64,000 nucleotides of DNA from Actinomadura sp. DC4 (GCF_030406325.1 NZ_JAUEQY010000031.1:79562-143561), one strand, 5' to 3'. Positions 33,973-43,103 are shown, numbered from the stretch's first letter. Numbers and translations are program-made. The notes: a model not told the origin generated them from the letters alone.

Positions 33973-34177
33973 TTAAAGGATCGGCCTTTTCAAGGTAGCA
34001 GCCCGGGTCCGACGGGATGGCACCCGCCTCCGTGATTGTTTTCCCAGGTGACGGGTGCCGCCCGCGGGGCCGCTCCGGACGCGCGAAGCCTTATGCGGAC
34101 GGGGTTTTCCGGCGTTCGGCACTCTCCTGGAGGACACTGCCAGCGATGACGGATTCGACCGCTTTTTTCCAATCGGC

Positions 34178-34206
34178 TTGACCTGGAGCCCTACCCGTTT
34201 TACCGT
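34178..34206 (+). promoter_or_regulatory. Promoter of bldD
   Basis: TTGACC (34178-34183) and TACCGT (34201-34206) are spaced exactly 17 bp, a good housekeeping-sigma promoter. It would give a leader of about 165 nt before the bldD ATG. The rest of the 440-bp spacer between pyrR and bldD carries the PyrR hairpin and no gene that I can support. Confidence 0.6.
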
Positions 34207-34376
34207 CACTGTCCGTAACCATCCCAGGAGATGGACCCCTCGGGTCAGTCGGCCCCCACGCCGGCTGAAAGTGCGCCCCCATGACGCACGCCTTCCGGGG
34301 AGACAGGGGTTCACGCCCCTTGGTCCCCTCCCGGGCCGCCGTCGACGACGAGAAAGTGAGCCTGGGGGCCGCAACG

Positions 34377-34871
34377 ATGCCGTCTGAATATGCAAAGGCT
34401 CTCGGCGCGAGACTTCGCGCCATCCGCACCCAGCAGGGCCTGTCCCTGCACGGTGTGGAAGAGAAATCACGTGGCCGCTGGAAGGCCGTCGTCGTGGGTT
34501 CGTACGAGCGGGGCGACCGCGCCGTCACCGTTCAGAAGCTGTCCGAGCTCGCCGAGTTCTACGGCGTGCCGGTGTCCGAGCTGCTACCCGGCGGAGCCGC
34601 GCCGAGTCCGCTCGGCCCGACGCCGAAGCTCGTCATCGATCTCGAACGACTCCAACAGCTTCCGAAGGACAAGGCCGGTCCACTCGCCCGTTACGCCGCG
34701 ACGATTCAGAGCCAGCGGGGCGACTACAACGGAAAGGTCCTGTCCATCCGGCAGGAGGATCTGCGTTCGCTGGCGGTGATCTATGACAAGTCACCGACCG
34801 AACTGACCGAAGAGCTCATCGGCTGGGGCGTCCTCGATCCTGAGGCACGCCGCGCCGTGGAGGCCTTCTGA
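34377..34871 (+). CDS. bldD: BldD developmental master regulator
   Basis: 164 residues. The N-terminal XRE-type HTH covers residues 5-75. The C-terminal domain keeps both c-di-GMP motifs, R114-G-D116 and R125-Q-E-D128, with the 8-residue spacing seen in Streptomyces BldD. It should repress sporulation genes while c-di-GMP is high. It is divergent from the pyr operon, a conserved neighbourhood. Confidence 0.97.
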   Translation: MPSEYAKALGARLRAIRTQQGLSLHGVEEKSRGRWKAVVVGSYERGDRAVTVQKLSELAEFYGVPVSELLPGGAAPSPLGPTPKLVIDLERLQQLPKDKAGPLARYAATIQSQRGDYNGKVLSIRQEDLRSLAVIYDKSPTELTEELIGWGVLDPEARRAVEAF

Positions 34872-35904
34872 TCTGACCCGACCGGAGTGGTGCGGTGAAC
34901 CCTGTGGGGCCACCGCACCGCCTCGGCGGGCCGGACGTGGCTTCTGCGCGCCCTGCGCTCTTCGGCCGGGCGGCCGGCGGGTCCCGCCGCTTCGGGGGAT
35001 CACGACGAGACCCGCACGGCCCAGACCGGCCGCTCCGGTGAGAAGGCCGGCCTGCCTGGAACGCACCGGACATCCCGCAATGCCACCGTGCATCCCAAGC
35101 CTCTTCCGCCGTCTCGGCCACCGCGCCCGGCCGAGACGGCAAGTTCTTGACCAAAAGACCTGTCGGTCCGCCGGCCGCGCCGGCCAGCCTCATCGGGCGG
35201 CCCCGTTCGCGGCGGCCGGCCGACGGGCGCCGTGCCGCATCGACGAGCCGCACCAGAGCCGCCCCGGCGGTAGCGCATGGCCCGGCCACGCCGCGCCCAG
35301 ACCGCGCCGGATCGCCCGACCGCGCCGCTTCGACGGACCGCGCCAGAGCCGCCCCGGCGATAACGCACGGTCCGGCCACGACGGATCGCCTCACCGCGCC
35401 GCCTCGACCGGACCGCACCAGAGACGCACCGGCGGTGCGTTCATGCTGCGCCCGATCACGCCGGATCATCCAGCCGCCCCTGCGACAGTGCGTGATCCGG
35501 TCGCACTGCGCCCGGTCGGGCCGGATCGGCGGCCATGCCAGATCACGGCCGAACCGGGCGGGCCCGATCACACCGGATGACGCGTCCTGATCGGCCCACC
35601 GGACGGGACCGGTCACACCGCATGAACCGGCGTCACGGTCACCCGGCCGTCACCGACGGGCCGTCGCCGAGACCGAGGACCTGACTTTCGGCTGAACAAG
35701 GTCGTCGAGACCCACGAGCAGGCCGGCTCGCGTGACCTCGCCGAGACCGGGTAGTCGTACCGGACGAGCCCGGCCAGATCAGACGCTCTGGTTACGCCGC
35801 AGCCGGACGCGCCGGATCACCCAGCCGCGCCAGGCCACGGTCATCCCCCCGGGACCCCCGACCCTCCGAAGCCCGTCGAGAGCCGGCAGGAGCCGTCACA
35901 TCGC
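34872..35904. other. Gene-free kilobase after bldD
   Basis: About 1 kb with no supportable gene. Open frames on both strands are Arg/Ala/Pro-rich and shadow each other. The middle contains degenerate repeats described separately. Part may be noncoding RNA or decayed sequence; I see no tRNA or riboswitch pattern in it. Confidence 0.5.
35238..35445. repeat. Degenerate tandem repeat, units of 75-90 bp
   Basis: Three related units share the core GACCGC-[AG]-CCAGAG-[CA]-CGC and flanks such as GGCGGTAGCGCATGG / GGCGATAACGCACGG. The CCAGAG cores begin at 35253, 35343 and 35418, spacings of 90 and 75 bp. Units one and two also share CGGCCAC about 28 bp downstream. Identity looks moderate and falls in the third copy. 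Confidence 0.55.
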
Positions 35905-36354
35905 TCAGCCCGCCACCGGGAGCATCGGCTGGCTGTCGATGCCCAGCGTCGTCTCCACGAGGGCGACGAAGATCTCCGCGTCGTGGAGCAGGTCGTTGGC
36001 CTCATGAGTGGACACAGCGCGAGGGAGGCCGGCCTCGGCCGCCGCTCGTTTGCCCGCGCCCGCCGCGAAGAAGGCGGCCCACTCGCGCAGCGCCGGCTCG
36101 ACCTCGGGGAGCAGCACCCAGACGCTGCGCGGACGTCCCCTGCGGCTCGCCGCCGGGTCGCCGCGGGCCGCGAGAACCGCCGCCGCGGCGCGCAGTGCGG
36201 CCAGGTGGGCGGCGACATAGCGCGTCGCCGGGACGGCGGACTCCGCCGCCTCGGCCAGGCCGTGCCGGGCCGTCTGCAACAGTTGGATCGCCGGCGGTGC
36301 CGGCCTGCGCCGTGGTACGGGGCGCAGAGGGACGGCCGTGGACCTTGCGGACAT
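35905..36354 (-). CDS. SAV_6107-type HEPN domain protein
   Basis: 149 residues, mostly helical and Ala/Arg-rich. The pattern LLQTARHGLAEAAES, RYVAAHLAALRAAAAVLAARG and HEANDLLHDAEIFVALVE corresponds to the actinobacterial SAV_6107 HEPN family. Function unknown; HEPN proteins are often RNases or nucleic-acid-handling, but the usual R-x4-6-H catalytic motif is not obvious here. ATG 36354 follows GGAAGGAGG. A longer frame starting at 36588 runs through an SOS box and is rejected. Confidence 0.85.
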   Translation of the reverse strand: MSARSTAVPLRPVPRRRPAPPAIQLLQTARHGLAEAAESAVPATRYVAAHLAALRAAAAVLAARGDPAASRRGRPRSVWVLLPEVEPALREWAAFFAAGAGKRAAAEAGLPRAVSTHEANDLLHDAEIFVALVETTLGIDSQPMLPVAG

Positions 36355-36514
36355 GGCGTGCCTCCTTCCGCTCGGCGGGGTCCCAGGACGAACCCGGGGA
36401 CGGCGCGGGCGAAACGCTTCCCCTCGTCCCGCCCGGCCGCCGCATCTCGCATGGCATTGCGCTGCCCCGCGAGACGAACCCCATCGGCGCGGACCCGCGA
36501 GACCCGCACCGAAC

Positions 36515-36530
36515 TCGAACACAAGTTCGA
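36515..36530. promoter_or_regulatory. Perfect LexA/SOS box
   Basis: TCGAAC-ACAA-GTTCGA matches the actinobacterial LexA consensus TCGAAC-N4-GTTCGA at every position, and the palindrome extends one more base pair on each side. It lies 160 bp upstream of the HEPN gene start. A degenerate second copy with one perfect arm (GTTCGA at 36573-36578) lies 48 bp away. Confidence 0.75.
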
Positions 36531-36662
36531 GCATGCACCCAGTAAACCGGCCCCACCCCCATTCGTCAACATGTTCGAATGACGGCACGTCTCCGCAGTT
36601 CAGACTGGTCGAACAACACCCACGGACGACGGAAAACGGTGCGCGGAACGGCGCTCAGGCCC

Positions 36663-36668
36663 TAAAGT
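36663..36668 (+). promoter_or_regulatory. -10 box giving a leaderless YbaK-like mRNA
   Basis: TAAAGT ends 6 nt before the ATG at 36675, so transcription should start at or next to the start codon. No ribosome binding site is present in the six bases between. Confidence 0.5.
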
Positions 36669-36674
36669 GCGGCC

Positions 36675-37139
36675 ATGCATCCCAACACCGCGAAGGTCGC
36701 CGCACGCCTGCGTGAGCTGGGCGCCGGCGGCGAGGTGCGTGAGTTGTCCGAGGCCGCACCCACCGCGGTCGCGGCGGCCGCGCTCCTCGGCTGCGAGGTC
36801 GGCGCGATCGCGAACAGCCTGATCTTCGCCGCCGACGGCGAACCCCTGCTCGTCCTCACCAGCGGAGCCCACCGGGTCGACACCGCCAAGGTCGCCGCGC
36901 AGATCGGGGCCGCCAAGGTCAAGCGCGCCGACCCCGAGTTCGTCCGTAAGGCCACCGGCCAGCCGATCGGCGGCGTCGCCCCCGTCGGCCACCCCGCGCC
37001 GGTCCTTACGCTCGTGGACAAGTGGCTCGCCGGCCACGAGGTCGTGTGGGCCGCCGCCGGGCACCCGCACACCATCTTCCCCTCCTCGTACGAGGAGCTC
37101 GTGCGGATCACCGGCGGCACGCCCGCCGACGTCGAGTGA
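36675..37139 (+). CDS. YbaK/ProX-type aminoacyl-tRNA deacylase
   Basis: 154 residues, the full length of the single-domain trans-editing family. Family motifs are IANSLIFAADGEPLLVLTSG, the conserved lysine in AAKVKRADPEFV, TGQPIGGVAPVGH and the C-terminal AAAGHPHTIFP. Such enzymes hydrolyse mischarged tRNA such as Cys- or Ala-tRNA(Pro). It is convergent with the epoxide hydrolase gene, 7 bp apart. The start looks leaderless. Confidence 0.92.
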   Translation: MHPNTAKVAARLRELGAGGEVRELSEAAPTAVAAAALLGCEVGAIANSLIFAADGEPLLVLTSGAHRVDTAKVAAQIGAAKVKRADPEFVRKATGQPIGGVAPVGHPAPVLTLVDKWLAGHEVVWAAAGHPHTIFPSSYEELVRITGGTPADVE

Positions 37140-37146
37140 GCCCGGT

Positions 37147-38259
37147 TCAGCCCCGGTAGGGGGCGAACGCCTCGCGCACCCCGGTGACGAACCGGCTCGG
37201 CGACTCCAGGGCCAGGAAGTGGCCGCCCTCCTCCAGGGTCGTGATCCGGGTCAGCCGCGGGTACGCGCGGCGCAGCCACGACGTGGGCGGCACCGGGATC
37301 TCCGGCTCCCGCGAGATGACGATCGACGCCGGCACGGTGACCACGTCGCCGGCGGCGAGCGGCGCGGAGTCGACCGTGTAGAGCCGCATCGAGCTGCCGA
37401 TCGTCTGGGTCGCCCAGTAGATCATCACGTTCGTGAGCAGGTCATCGGCGGACAGGCCGTCGCGCGTGGCCGGGTCGCTCCAGGTCAGGAACTTCTCCAG
37501 GATCCAGGCCGCGAGCCCGACCGGTGAGTCGTTCAGCCCGTACGCGAGGGTCTGCGGGCGCGTCGCCTGTGTGTGGGCGTACGCGCCGTGTTCGTGGTCC
37601 CAGTGGCGCGCGGCGGCGAGGTAGGTCTCGTCGGTGACGTCGTGCGGTTTGAGCCAGTTCGCGGTCTGGATGGCCCGTACGGTGCCGGCGTGGCGCATGC
37701 CGAGGCGGTTGACGACGCCGCCTCCGATGTCGTCGCCGTGCGCGACGTACGAGGGGAAGCCGAGTTCGGAGACCATCAGCCGGTCGTACAGGCCCGCGAT
37801 CATGGCCCGGTCCACGTGCCGCTCCGGGATCTGGTCGGAGAACCCGTACCCGGGCAGCGCCGGCACCACCACGCTGAAGGCGTCGCGGGGATCGCCGCCG
37901 TACGCGGCCGGGTCGGTCAGCGGGCCGAGCACCCCGAGGTACTCCACGAACGAGCTCGGCCAGCCGTTCGCGAGCAGCAGCGGCAGCGGGTCCGGGCCGA
38001 CACCCGGGACGTGGACGAAGTGGATGCCGACGCCGTCGACGGTGGCGCGATGCTGCGGGAACGCGTTCAGCCGCCGCTCCTGCGCCCGCCAGTCGTATCC
38101 GGAACGCCAGTACGCCACGAGCTCCTCGACCCGCGCGATCGTCGCGGCGCTCTCGCCTCCGCCCAGGATCGGCGGCGAGGGCGCGCGGGCGTGCTCCAGG
38201 CGGCGCGCGAGGTCGTCGAGGACGGTGTCGGGCACTTCGATGCGGAACGGCTCGGGCAT
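37147..38259 (-). CDS. Epoxide hydrolase (EHN domain, alpha/beta hydrolase)
   Basis: 370 residues. An N-terminal EHN domain (FRIEVPDTVLDDLARRLEHAR onward, up to residue 105) precedes an alpha/beta hydrolase domain. The Asp nucleophile is in VAHGDDIGGG, the oxyanion HG-like turn is NGWPSSF, and the final His is in EEGGHFLALE. It is divergent from a CGNR regulator across an 82-bp spacer with two direct repeats, so regulation by that protein is likely. Substrate unknown. Confidence 0.92.
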   Translation of the reverse strand: MPEPFRIEVPDTVLDDLARRLEHARAPSPPILGGGESAATIARVEELVAYWRSGYDWRAQERRLNAFPQHRATVDGVGIHFVHVPGVGPDPLPLLLANGWPSSFVEYLGVLGPLTDPAAYGGDPRDAFSVVVPALPGYGFSDQIPERHVDRAMIAGLYDRLMVSELGFPSYVAHGDDIGGGVVNRLGMRHAGTVRAIQTANWLKPHDVTDETYLAAARHWDHEHGAYAHTQATRPQTLAYGLNDSPVGLAAWILEKFLTWSDPATRDGLSADDLLTNVMIYWATQTIGSSMRLYTVDSAPLAAGDVVTVPASIVISREPEIPVPPTSWLRRAYPRLTRITTLEEGGHFLALESPSRFVTGVREAFAPYRG

Positions 38260-38272
38260 GTCTCTCCTCCTT

Positions 38273-38324
38273 GTTACGGGCTAAAACCGTACGATCGTCA
38301 CGCGTTACGTGTCAACGCCGTACG
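38273..38324. promoter_or_regulatory. Two direct repeats, probable CGNR-regulator operators
   Basis: GTTACG-N8-CCGTACG occurs twice, at 38273-38293 and 38304-38324, a 31-bp offset or three helical turns. The second copy lies just upstream of the CGNR gene's -10 box and would cover its -35 region. The first copy lies 14 bp from the epoxide hydrolase start. Binding to both could repress both divergent genes. Confidence 0.65.
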
Positions 38325-38328
38325 GATG

Positions 38329-38334
38329 TAACCT
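38329..38334 (+). promoter_or_regulatory. -10 box giving a leaderless CGNR mRNA
   Basis: TAACCT ends 7 nt before the ATG at 38342 with no ribosome binding site between, so the transcript probably begins at the start codon. Confidence 0.5.
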
Positions 38335-38341
38335 GTCGTCC

Positions 38342-38860
38342 ATGCCTTACCGACCGTCGGCCCCGGGCCCGCTGGGCCTGGTGGAGGCGTTCCTGCGCAC
38401 CCGGAACGAGATCACGGACGCCGCGGGCCTCGGCCGCTGGTGCGCCGAGCACGGGCTCGCCGGCGACGCGAGCGCGGGGACGTACGAGCGGGCCATGCGG
38501 CTGCGCGAGGCGCTGCGGTCGCTGATGCTCGCCAACAACGGCGGCCCCGCCGCCCCGGAGGCCCTGACGCTGGTCAACGGGGAGATCGGCGCCTGCGGCC
38601 TGCGCCCGGAGATCGCCGAGGACGGCCTGCGGTGGCCGGCGCGGGGGCTGCTCGGAACCGTCCTCGGCGGCGTGGTCGCCGCGATGGCGGCCGGCACCTG
38701 GCCCCGCATGAAGGCCTGCGCCGCCGACGACTGCAGCTACGCGTTCTATGACCACACGCGCAACCGCTCAGGCCGCTGGTGCGACGTCTCGGGCTGCGGA
38801 GCCAACGCCCGCATGCGCGCCTACCGGCAACGGCGGGAGACCTCTCCCGGGGCGCCATGA
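38342..38860 (+). CDS. CGNR zinc finger (ABATE domain) regulator
   Basis: 172 residues. An N-terminal ABATE-type ligand-binding domain is followed by the CGNR zinc finger at about 125-165: KACAADDCSYAFYDHTRN, then RWCDVSGCGANARM, with four cysteines and the DxTRNRSGRWC core. Such proteins are predicted transcription factors. The divergent epoxide hydrolase and the paired repeats between them suggest a detoxification switch. Confidence 0.9.
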   Translation: MPYRPSAPGPLGLVEAFLRTRNEITDAAGLGRWCAEHGLAGDASAGTYERAMRLREALRSLMLANNGGPAAPEALTLVNGEIGACGLRPEIAEDGLRWPARGLLGTVLGGVVAAMAAGTWPRMKACAADDCSYAFYDHTRNRSGRWCDVSGCGANARMRAYRQRRETSPGAP

Positions 38861-38992
38861 CGCAATTAGCGACGGCATCCCTTCTGACGTGCGGCAGGGC
38901 CGTAATACCGTCAGCGCACGCGTGGGCAGACAGGCGCGACGCAGGGTGGTACAACAATCACCTGAGGCTCTAGCGCACTCTTCGGAGCGTCC

Positions 38993-39961
38993 ATGGCTGG
39001 GCAGGAAAGTCTGCGTGCCGCAGGCGCGCGCGACAAGGATTTCGTCGGCGTGGACATCGACGCGATGGCGCGGCTCATCCACCAGATGGGCGGCGCGTCC
39101 GGGGCCATCTCCGCGTGGCTGCGCACGAACGGCGCGCTGCCGCCCAGCGTGCCGCGGACCGGGCTGCGGCAGGCCGCCGCCGTGCACACCTGGGTCGGCG
39201 GGCAGTCGGGCATGCTGACCCGGCGCCGCAACTACGCGATCACCCACCTCAGCAAGGGCGGCCACGACATGCCCCGCGTCAGCGCGGGCGGGCTCGGCCG
39301 GCAGCACCGTACGACCCGGGCGGGCGCGGGCCACAGCGTGGGCAACTTCGCCGATGTCCACGCCGCGACGAAGGCCGGCGCCGCCGACGCGGCCGCCATC
39401 GGCAAGGGCAAGAGCGACATCTGGCAGCGCCTCACCGAAAACGCCGACGACCCCGACTACGCCCACGGCCTGTACGACCGGCTCGGGCCGGCCGGCACCG
39501 CGCACCTGATCAAGGCGGCGCTCGGCGACAAGGACCATCTGCGGGCCGTGGAGACCTCTCTCGGCGTCGCCAGCCACCACCTGCCCATGAACGAGAAGTG
39601 GCTGCGCGCCATGCTCGACGAGGCGTTCCGCGACGGCGTACGCGACGACGCGGTGCGCGTTCTGGACCACGCCGGGCTCGGGCAGCGCGCCAAGATCGCC
39701 CTCGGCCACCTCGGACTGACCGCGATCCGGCACCCGGACGACGCGATGATCAAGCCGGCGGCCGAGGACCCGCAGGCCGCCGTCCTGCTCTACTCCCGCT
39801 ACCCCGACGCCGTGCACCGGGCGCTCGATGCCTCTCCGGACTCCGACACGCTGGCCCTCCTGGTCGGCCACGCCACCACCGCCCACGACGCGGACCCCGG
39901 CACCGTACGCGCCAACGCCGAGCGGCTCGCCGCCCACCGGCCGACGAGCACCCGGGCATGA
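38993..39961 (+). CDS. Hypothetical protein with WXG-like N-terminal region
   Basis: 322 residues, unrecognised family. The first 90 residues form a helix-turn-helix-like pair resembling ESX substrates (DIDAMARLIHQMGGASGAISAWL, then VHTWVGGQSGMLTRRRNYAI), including a W-V-G turn. A Gly/His-rich linker and a helical, Asp/Ala-rich C-terminal half follow. No signal peptide or membrane helix is present. It overlaps the next gene by 4 bp (ATGA), so the two are made together. Confidence 0.75.
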   Translation: MAGQESLRAAGARDKDFVGVDIDAMARLIHQMGGASGAISAWLRTNGALPPSVPRTGLRQAAAVHTWVGGQSGMLTRRRNYAITHLSKGGHDMPRVSAGGLGRQHRTTRAGAGHSVGNFADVHAATKAGAADAAAIGKGKSDIWQRLTENADDPDYAHGLYDRLGPAGTAHLIKAALGDKDHLRAVETSLGVASHHLPMNEKWLRAMLDEAFRDGVRDDAVRVLDHAGLGQRAKIALGHLGLTAIRHPDDAMIKPAAEDPQAAVLLYSRYPDAVHRALDASPDSDTLALLVGHATTAHDADPGTVRANAERLAAHRPTSTRA

Positions 39962-40275
39962 GCACCTACCCGCCGTCCCCGGGCACGCTCCACTCGCCGT
40001 CCGACCCTCCGCCGCCCGGCGCCGCGATGCGGCCCAACCCGGAGTACGCCGAGCTCTACGAGGCCTACCAGCGGGCCTACGCCGGCGCCGACACGCTCGA
40101 CGCGGCCCTCGACCCTCCCGTACGCACCGCCGGCGACGCCTGGGTCGGGCCCGCCGCGCGCAGCTGGCAGAACGATCTCGAGACCCAACGCGCGCAGTTG
40201 AAGAAGGCGGCGACGCAGATTCTGTGGGACATTTACGGCGCACTCTCGAAGGTTCCGCCGTTCATTCCCAAGTGA
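39958..40275 (+). CDS. Small WXG100-like protein
   Basis: 105 residues. A Pro-rich N-terminus is followed by a helical hairpin: YEAYQRAYAGADTLDAAL, the turn DAWVGPAARSW and a second helix NDLETQRAQLKKAATQIL. The W-V-G turn between two helices is the ESAT-6/WXG100 arrangement. ATG 39958 overlaps the upstream stop (ATGA). It is probably a partner or co-substrate of the 322-residue protein. No ESX ATPase gene is in the window. Confidence 0.75.
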   Translation: MSTYPPSPGTLHSPSDPPPPGAAMRPNPEYAELYEAYQRAYAGADTLDAALDPPVRTAGDAWVGPAARSWQNDLETQRAQLKKAATQILWDIYGALSKVPPFIPK

Positions 40276-40280
40276 GGCAC

Positions 40281-40868
40281 GTGAGACCAGCATTCAGGGC
40301 CCGCCGCGAGTCGGCGCCGCAGATCCGCCAGATCGACCGCCGCGGCTTCCTGCGGCGTCTCAACCCGATGCTGGCCACCTACGAGGCGGCGATGCGACCG
40401 CCGCCGGGCCAGCTCCCGGGCCGTCACATGATCATGGAACGGCACGCCGGATACCCCGAGTTCCGCGCCTTCGTCGCCGAGCGCTCGCGTGCCATGGCCG
40501 GCTTCAGCTACGGCTTCCACGGCGAGGCCGGCCAGTGGTGGCACGACGTCGTACGCGGCCAGCTCGGCACCGTCGGCGGTGCCGCGCACGCCGGGCACTG
40601 GCTCGACGACGCCTGGGAGGTCGCCGAGCTGCACGTGCATCCCGACGCCCAGGGCCGGGGGCTCGGCCGCGGCCTGATCACCGCGCTGTGCGAGGGGCGG
40701 CCCGAGCGCACCGTCGTGCTGTCGACCCTGGACGCGCAGACGCCGGCCCGCGCGCTGTACCACTCGCTCGGCCTGACCGACCTGCTGACCGGCTTCCGCT
40801 TCCCCGGCGGCGGCCCGCTCTACGCGGTGATGGGCGCCGAGCTGCCGTTGACCTCGAGCCGGGAGTAG
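40281..40868 (+). CDS. GNAT family N-acetyltransferase
   Basis: About 195 residues. The acetyl-CoA loop is [23 protein letters not shown], followed by the C-terminal strand [20 protein letters not shown]. The position next to metF matches mycobacterial Rv2170. Two starts are possible: GTG 40272, overlapping the previous stop as GTGA, or GTG 40281; neither has a well-spaced ribosome binding site. The 3' end overlaps metF by 49 bp tail to tail. Confidence 0.87.
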   Translation: MRPAFRARRESAPQIRQIDRRGFLRRLNPMLATYEAAMRPPPGQLPGRHMIMERHAGYPEFRAFVAERSRAMAGFSYGFHGEAGQWWHDVVRGQLGTVGGAAHAGHWLDDAWEVAELHVHPDAQGRGLGRGLITALCEGRPERTVVLSTLDAQTPARALYHSLGLTDLLTGFRFPGGGPLYAVMGAELPLTSSRE

Positions 40869-41731
40869 ACCTCGCTCGTCGCCGTCGACTTGTTGAACGT
40901 GATGAAGTGGATGCCCGGCACGCCCTCCGCGAGCAGCCGGCGGCACAGGTCCGCGGCCTGCTCCACGCCCAGCCGGCGCACCGCCTCCGGGTCGTCGCCG
41001 ACCGCCTCGAACTGCGCGGCCAGCTCCGCCGGGAACGGCGCCCCCGACAGCTGCTCGGACCGCTCGATCGTGCTGAGCTGGGTGACCGGCATGATGCCCG
41101 GAATGATCGGCACCTCGCAGCCGAGCGCGACGACGCGGTCGCGCAGCCGCAGGTAGTCCTCGGCCTGGAAGAACATCTGGGTGATCGCGTAGTCCGCACC
41201 CGCGCGGCACTTGTTCACGAAGTGATGCGTGTCACTCTCGACGTCCGGTGAACGCGGGTGCTTGTACGGGAACGCTGCCACGCCGACGCTGAAGTCGCCC
41301 GCCGACTTGATGAGCCGTACGACGTCCTCGGCGTACTCCACGCCCTCGGGGTGGCGCACCCACTCCCCCATCGGGTCGCCGGGCGGGTCGCCCCGCAAGG
41401 CGAGCAGGTCGGTGACGCCGGCCGCGGCGAACCGCCCGACGAGGTTCCGCAGCTCGGCGATCGAGTGGTTGACCGCGGTGAAGTGCGCGACGGGCCGGAG
41501 TGTCGTGTCGGTGGCGATCCGCTCGACGATGTCGACCGTGCGGTCCCGGGTGCCGCCGCCCGCGCCGTACGTCACCGAGACGAACGTCGGCTGCAGCACC
41601 TCGAGGCGGCGGATGGCCTGCCAGAGGTTGCGCGCCCCCTGCTCGGTCTTGGGCGGGAAGAACTCGAACGAGAAGGTCGTCTCACCGGAGGCGAGGACTT
41701 CCCGGATCGTACGGCGGCGCGCGGCTGTCAT
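40820..41731 (-). CDS. metF: Methylenetetrahydrofolate reductase
   Basis: 303 residues; makes 5-methyltetrahydrofolate for methionine synthesis. The N-terminal [37 protein letters not shown] and the FAD-site [10 protein letters not shown] are intact. A minus-strand TACCCT lies 7 nt before ATG 41731, so the transcript may be leaderless. A longer open frame to 43024 is a shadow of the divergent gene. Confidence 0.96.
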   Translation of the reverse strand: MTAARRRTIREVLASGETTFSFEFFPPKTEQGARNLWQAIRRLEVLQPTFVSVTYGAGGGTRDRTVDIVERIATDTTLRPVAHFTAVNHSIAELRNLVGRFAAAGVTDLLALRGDPPGDPMGEWVRHPEGVEYAEDVVRLIKSAGDFSVGVAAFPYKHPRSPDVESDTHHFVNKCRAGADYAITQMFFQAEDYLRLRDRVVALGCEVPIIPGIMPVTQLSTIERSEQLSGAPFPAELAAQFEAVGDDPEAVRRLGVEQAADLCRRLLAEGVPGIHFITFNKSTATSEVYSRLEVNGSSAPITA

Positions 41732-41767
41732 GCCCCACAGGGTAACGGGGCGAGCGGGGCCGCCCAC

Positions 41768-41773
41768 TAGTCT
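41768..41773 (+). promoter_or_regulatory. -10 box giving a leaderless polyprenyl synthase mRNA
   Basis: TAGTCT is followed by six T-rich bases and then the GTG start at 41780. The same TAGTCT-N6-GTG layout occurs before endonuclease IV. Confidence 0.6.
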
Positions 41774-41779
41774 CTTTTT

Positions 41780-42841
41780 GTGATCGCGAGTCGAATCCGC
41801 AAAGAGATCGATGAGGCTTTGTACGCCTTTGTCGACCGCCAGCGACCCCTGCTCGGCGACGTCTCCGATGACCTGTCGCCCCTGCTCACCGCCCTGGACG
41901 CGCTGCTCTCCGGCGGCAAGCGGCTGCGCCCGGCGTTCTGCTACTGGGGCTGGCGCGGGTCCGGCGGAGACGATGGCGCGGAGCTCTTCACCGCCGCGGC
42001 CTCTCTGGAATTGCTGCAGGCCGGAGCGCTCATCCACGACGACGTCATGGACGGCAGCGACACCCGCCGGGGGCAGCCGGCGACGCACCGCAGATTCGAG
42101 GCGCTGCACGACGATTCCGGCTGGCGCGGGTCGGCCCAGGCGTTCGGCGAGGGCGGGGCGATCCTGCTCGGTGACGTGTGCCTGACCTGGTGTGACGAGA
42201 TGTTCCAGGGCAGTGGGCTGCCGGCCGACGCGCTCCTGCGCGGGCGGCCGATCTTCGACCGGATGCGGACCGAGGTGATGTGCGGGCAGTACCTCGACCT
42301 GCTCGGGCAGGCACGCGGGCGGCGGCCGGGCGGCCACGAGGCGGTCGAGGCGGCGCTGCGCATCGTCGTGTTCAAGAGTGCGAAGTACACGATCGAGCGG
42401 CCCCTCCAGCTCGGCGCCGCGCTGGCCGGCTCGGACTCCGTCGAGGCGCTCTCGGCGTACGGGCTGCCGCTGGGCATCGCGTTCCAGCTCCGCGACGACG
42501 TGCTCGGGGTCTTCGGCGACCCCGCGCGGACGGGCAAGCCGGCAGGCGATGACCTGCGCGAAGGCAAGCGGACGGTGCTCGTGGCACTGACCCTCGAACG
42601 CGCGACGGCCGAGCAGGCCGAGGCCGTCGAGAGCCTCCTGGGCGACCCGGCGCTCAACACCGCGGGCGTCGAGCTGCTCCGCTCGATCATCGTCGGCACG
42701 GGCGCGCTGGAGGAGTGCGAGCGGATGATCGCCGGTTACGCCGCGGACGCCGAGGCGGCGCTCGCCGGCGCCTCGCTGACCGCTCAGGCGCGCGACGCCC
42801 TCGCGGAGCTCACCGTCACCGCGACGGCCCGCACCGGCTGA
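41780..42841 (+). CDS. Polyprenyl (geranylgeranyl-type) diphosphate synthase
   Basis: 353 residues. The first aspartate-rich motif is [15 protein letters not shown] and the second [23 protein letters not shown] is the substrate-binding start. Two residues before the first motif are small (GA), which fits longer products such as GGPP, but chain length cannot be set reliably. Divergent from metF, as idsA2 (Rv2173) is next to Rv2172c in mycobacteria. Confidence 0.93.
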   Translation: MIASRIRKEIDEALYAFVDRQRPLLGDVSDDLSPLLTALDALLSGGKRLRPAFCYWGWRGSGGDDGAELFTAAASLELLQAGALIHDDVMDGSDTRRGQPATHRRFEALHDDSGWRGSAQAFGEGGAILLGDVCLTWCDEMFQGSGLPADALLRGRPIFDRMRTEVMCGQYLDLLGQARGRRPGGHEAVEAALRIVVFKSAKYTIERPLQLGAALAGSDSVEALSAYGLPLGIAFQLRDDVLGVFGDPARTGKPAGDDLREGKRTVLVALTLERATAEQAEAVESLLGDPALNTAGVELLRSIIVGTGALEECERMIAGYAADAEAALAGASLTAQARDALAELTVTATARTG

Positions 42842-42914
42842 GCGTGAATGGGCGTTCGCGGGACACGAAGATCTTGCCTGGTTAAGAATGAGGTATGACC
42901 CACCGAACGTCCGC

Positions 42915-43103
42915 ATGAGCACGAATGTCAGCATGAAACTGGACACCGGAGAGCAGAAGCTCTCGGCGCGCCGGGAGCCCGTACGGGCCCGTCCCCCGGC
43001 ACATACGCCTCGGCCACGACGCAACCGTCAGTTGGTCGTCGCGCTCGCTCTGGTGATCGTGGCCGGGTTCCTGCTCGGCCTGGGAGTGCCGATCCACCCC
43101 TGA
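42915..43103 (+). CDS. Small single-pass membrane protein
   Basis: 62 residues: a basic, Pro-rich N-terminal half and one hydrophobic helix ([19 protein letters not shown]) ending at the C-terminus. No family is recognised. An in-frame ATG at 42888 would add nine residues; neither start has a ribosome binding site. It occupies the place of mptA in the mycobacterial order. Confidence 0.55.
   Translation: MSTNVSMKLDTGEQKLSARREPVRARPPAHTPRPRRNRQLVVALALVIVAGFLLGLGVPIHP

Noticed and set aside
35905..36588. Longer version of the HEPN gene starting at 36588
   Set aside because: It would translate through the SOS box and Cys/Arg-rich sequence; ATG 36354 has a strong ribosome binding site and gives family length.
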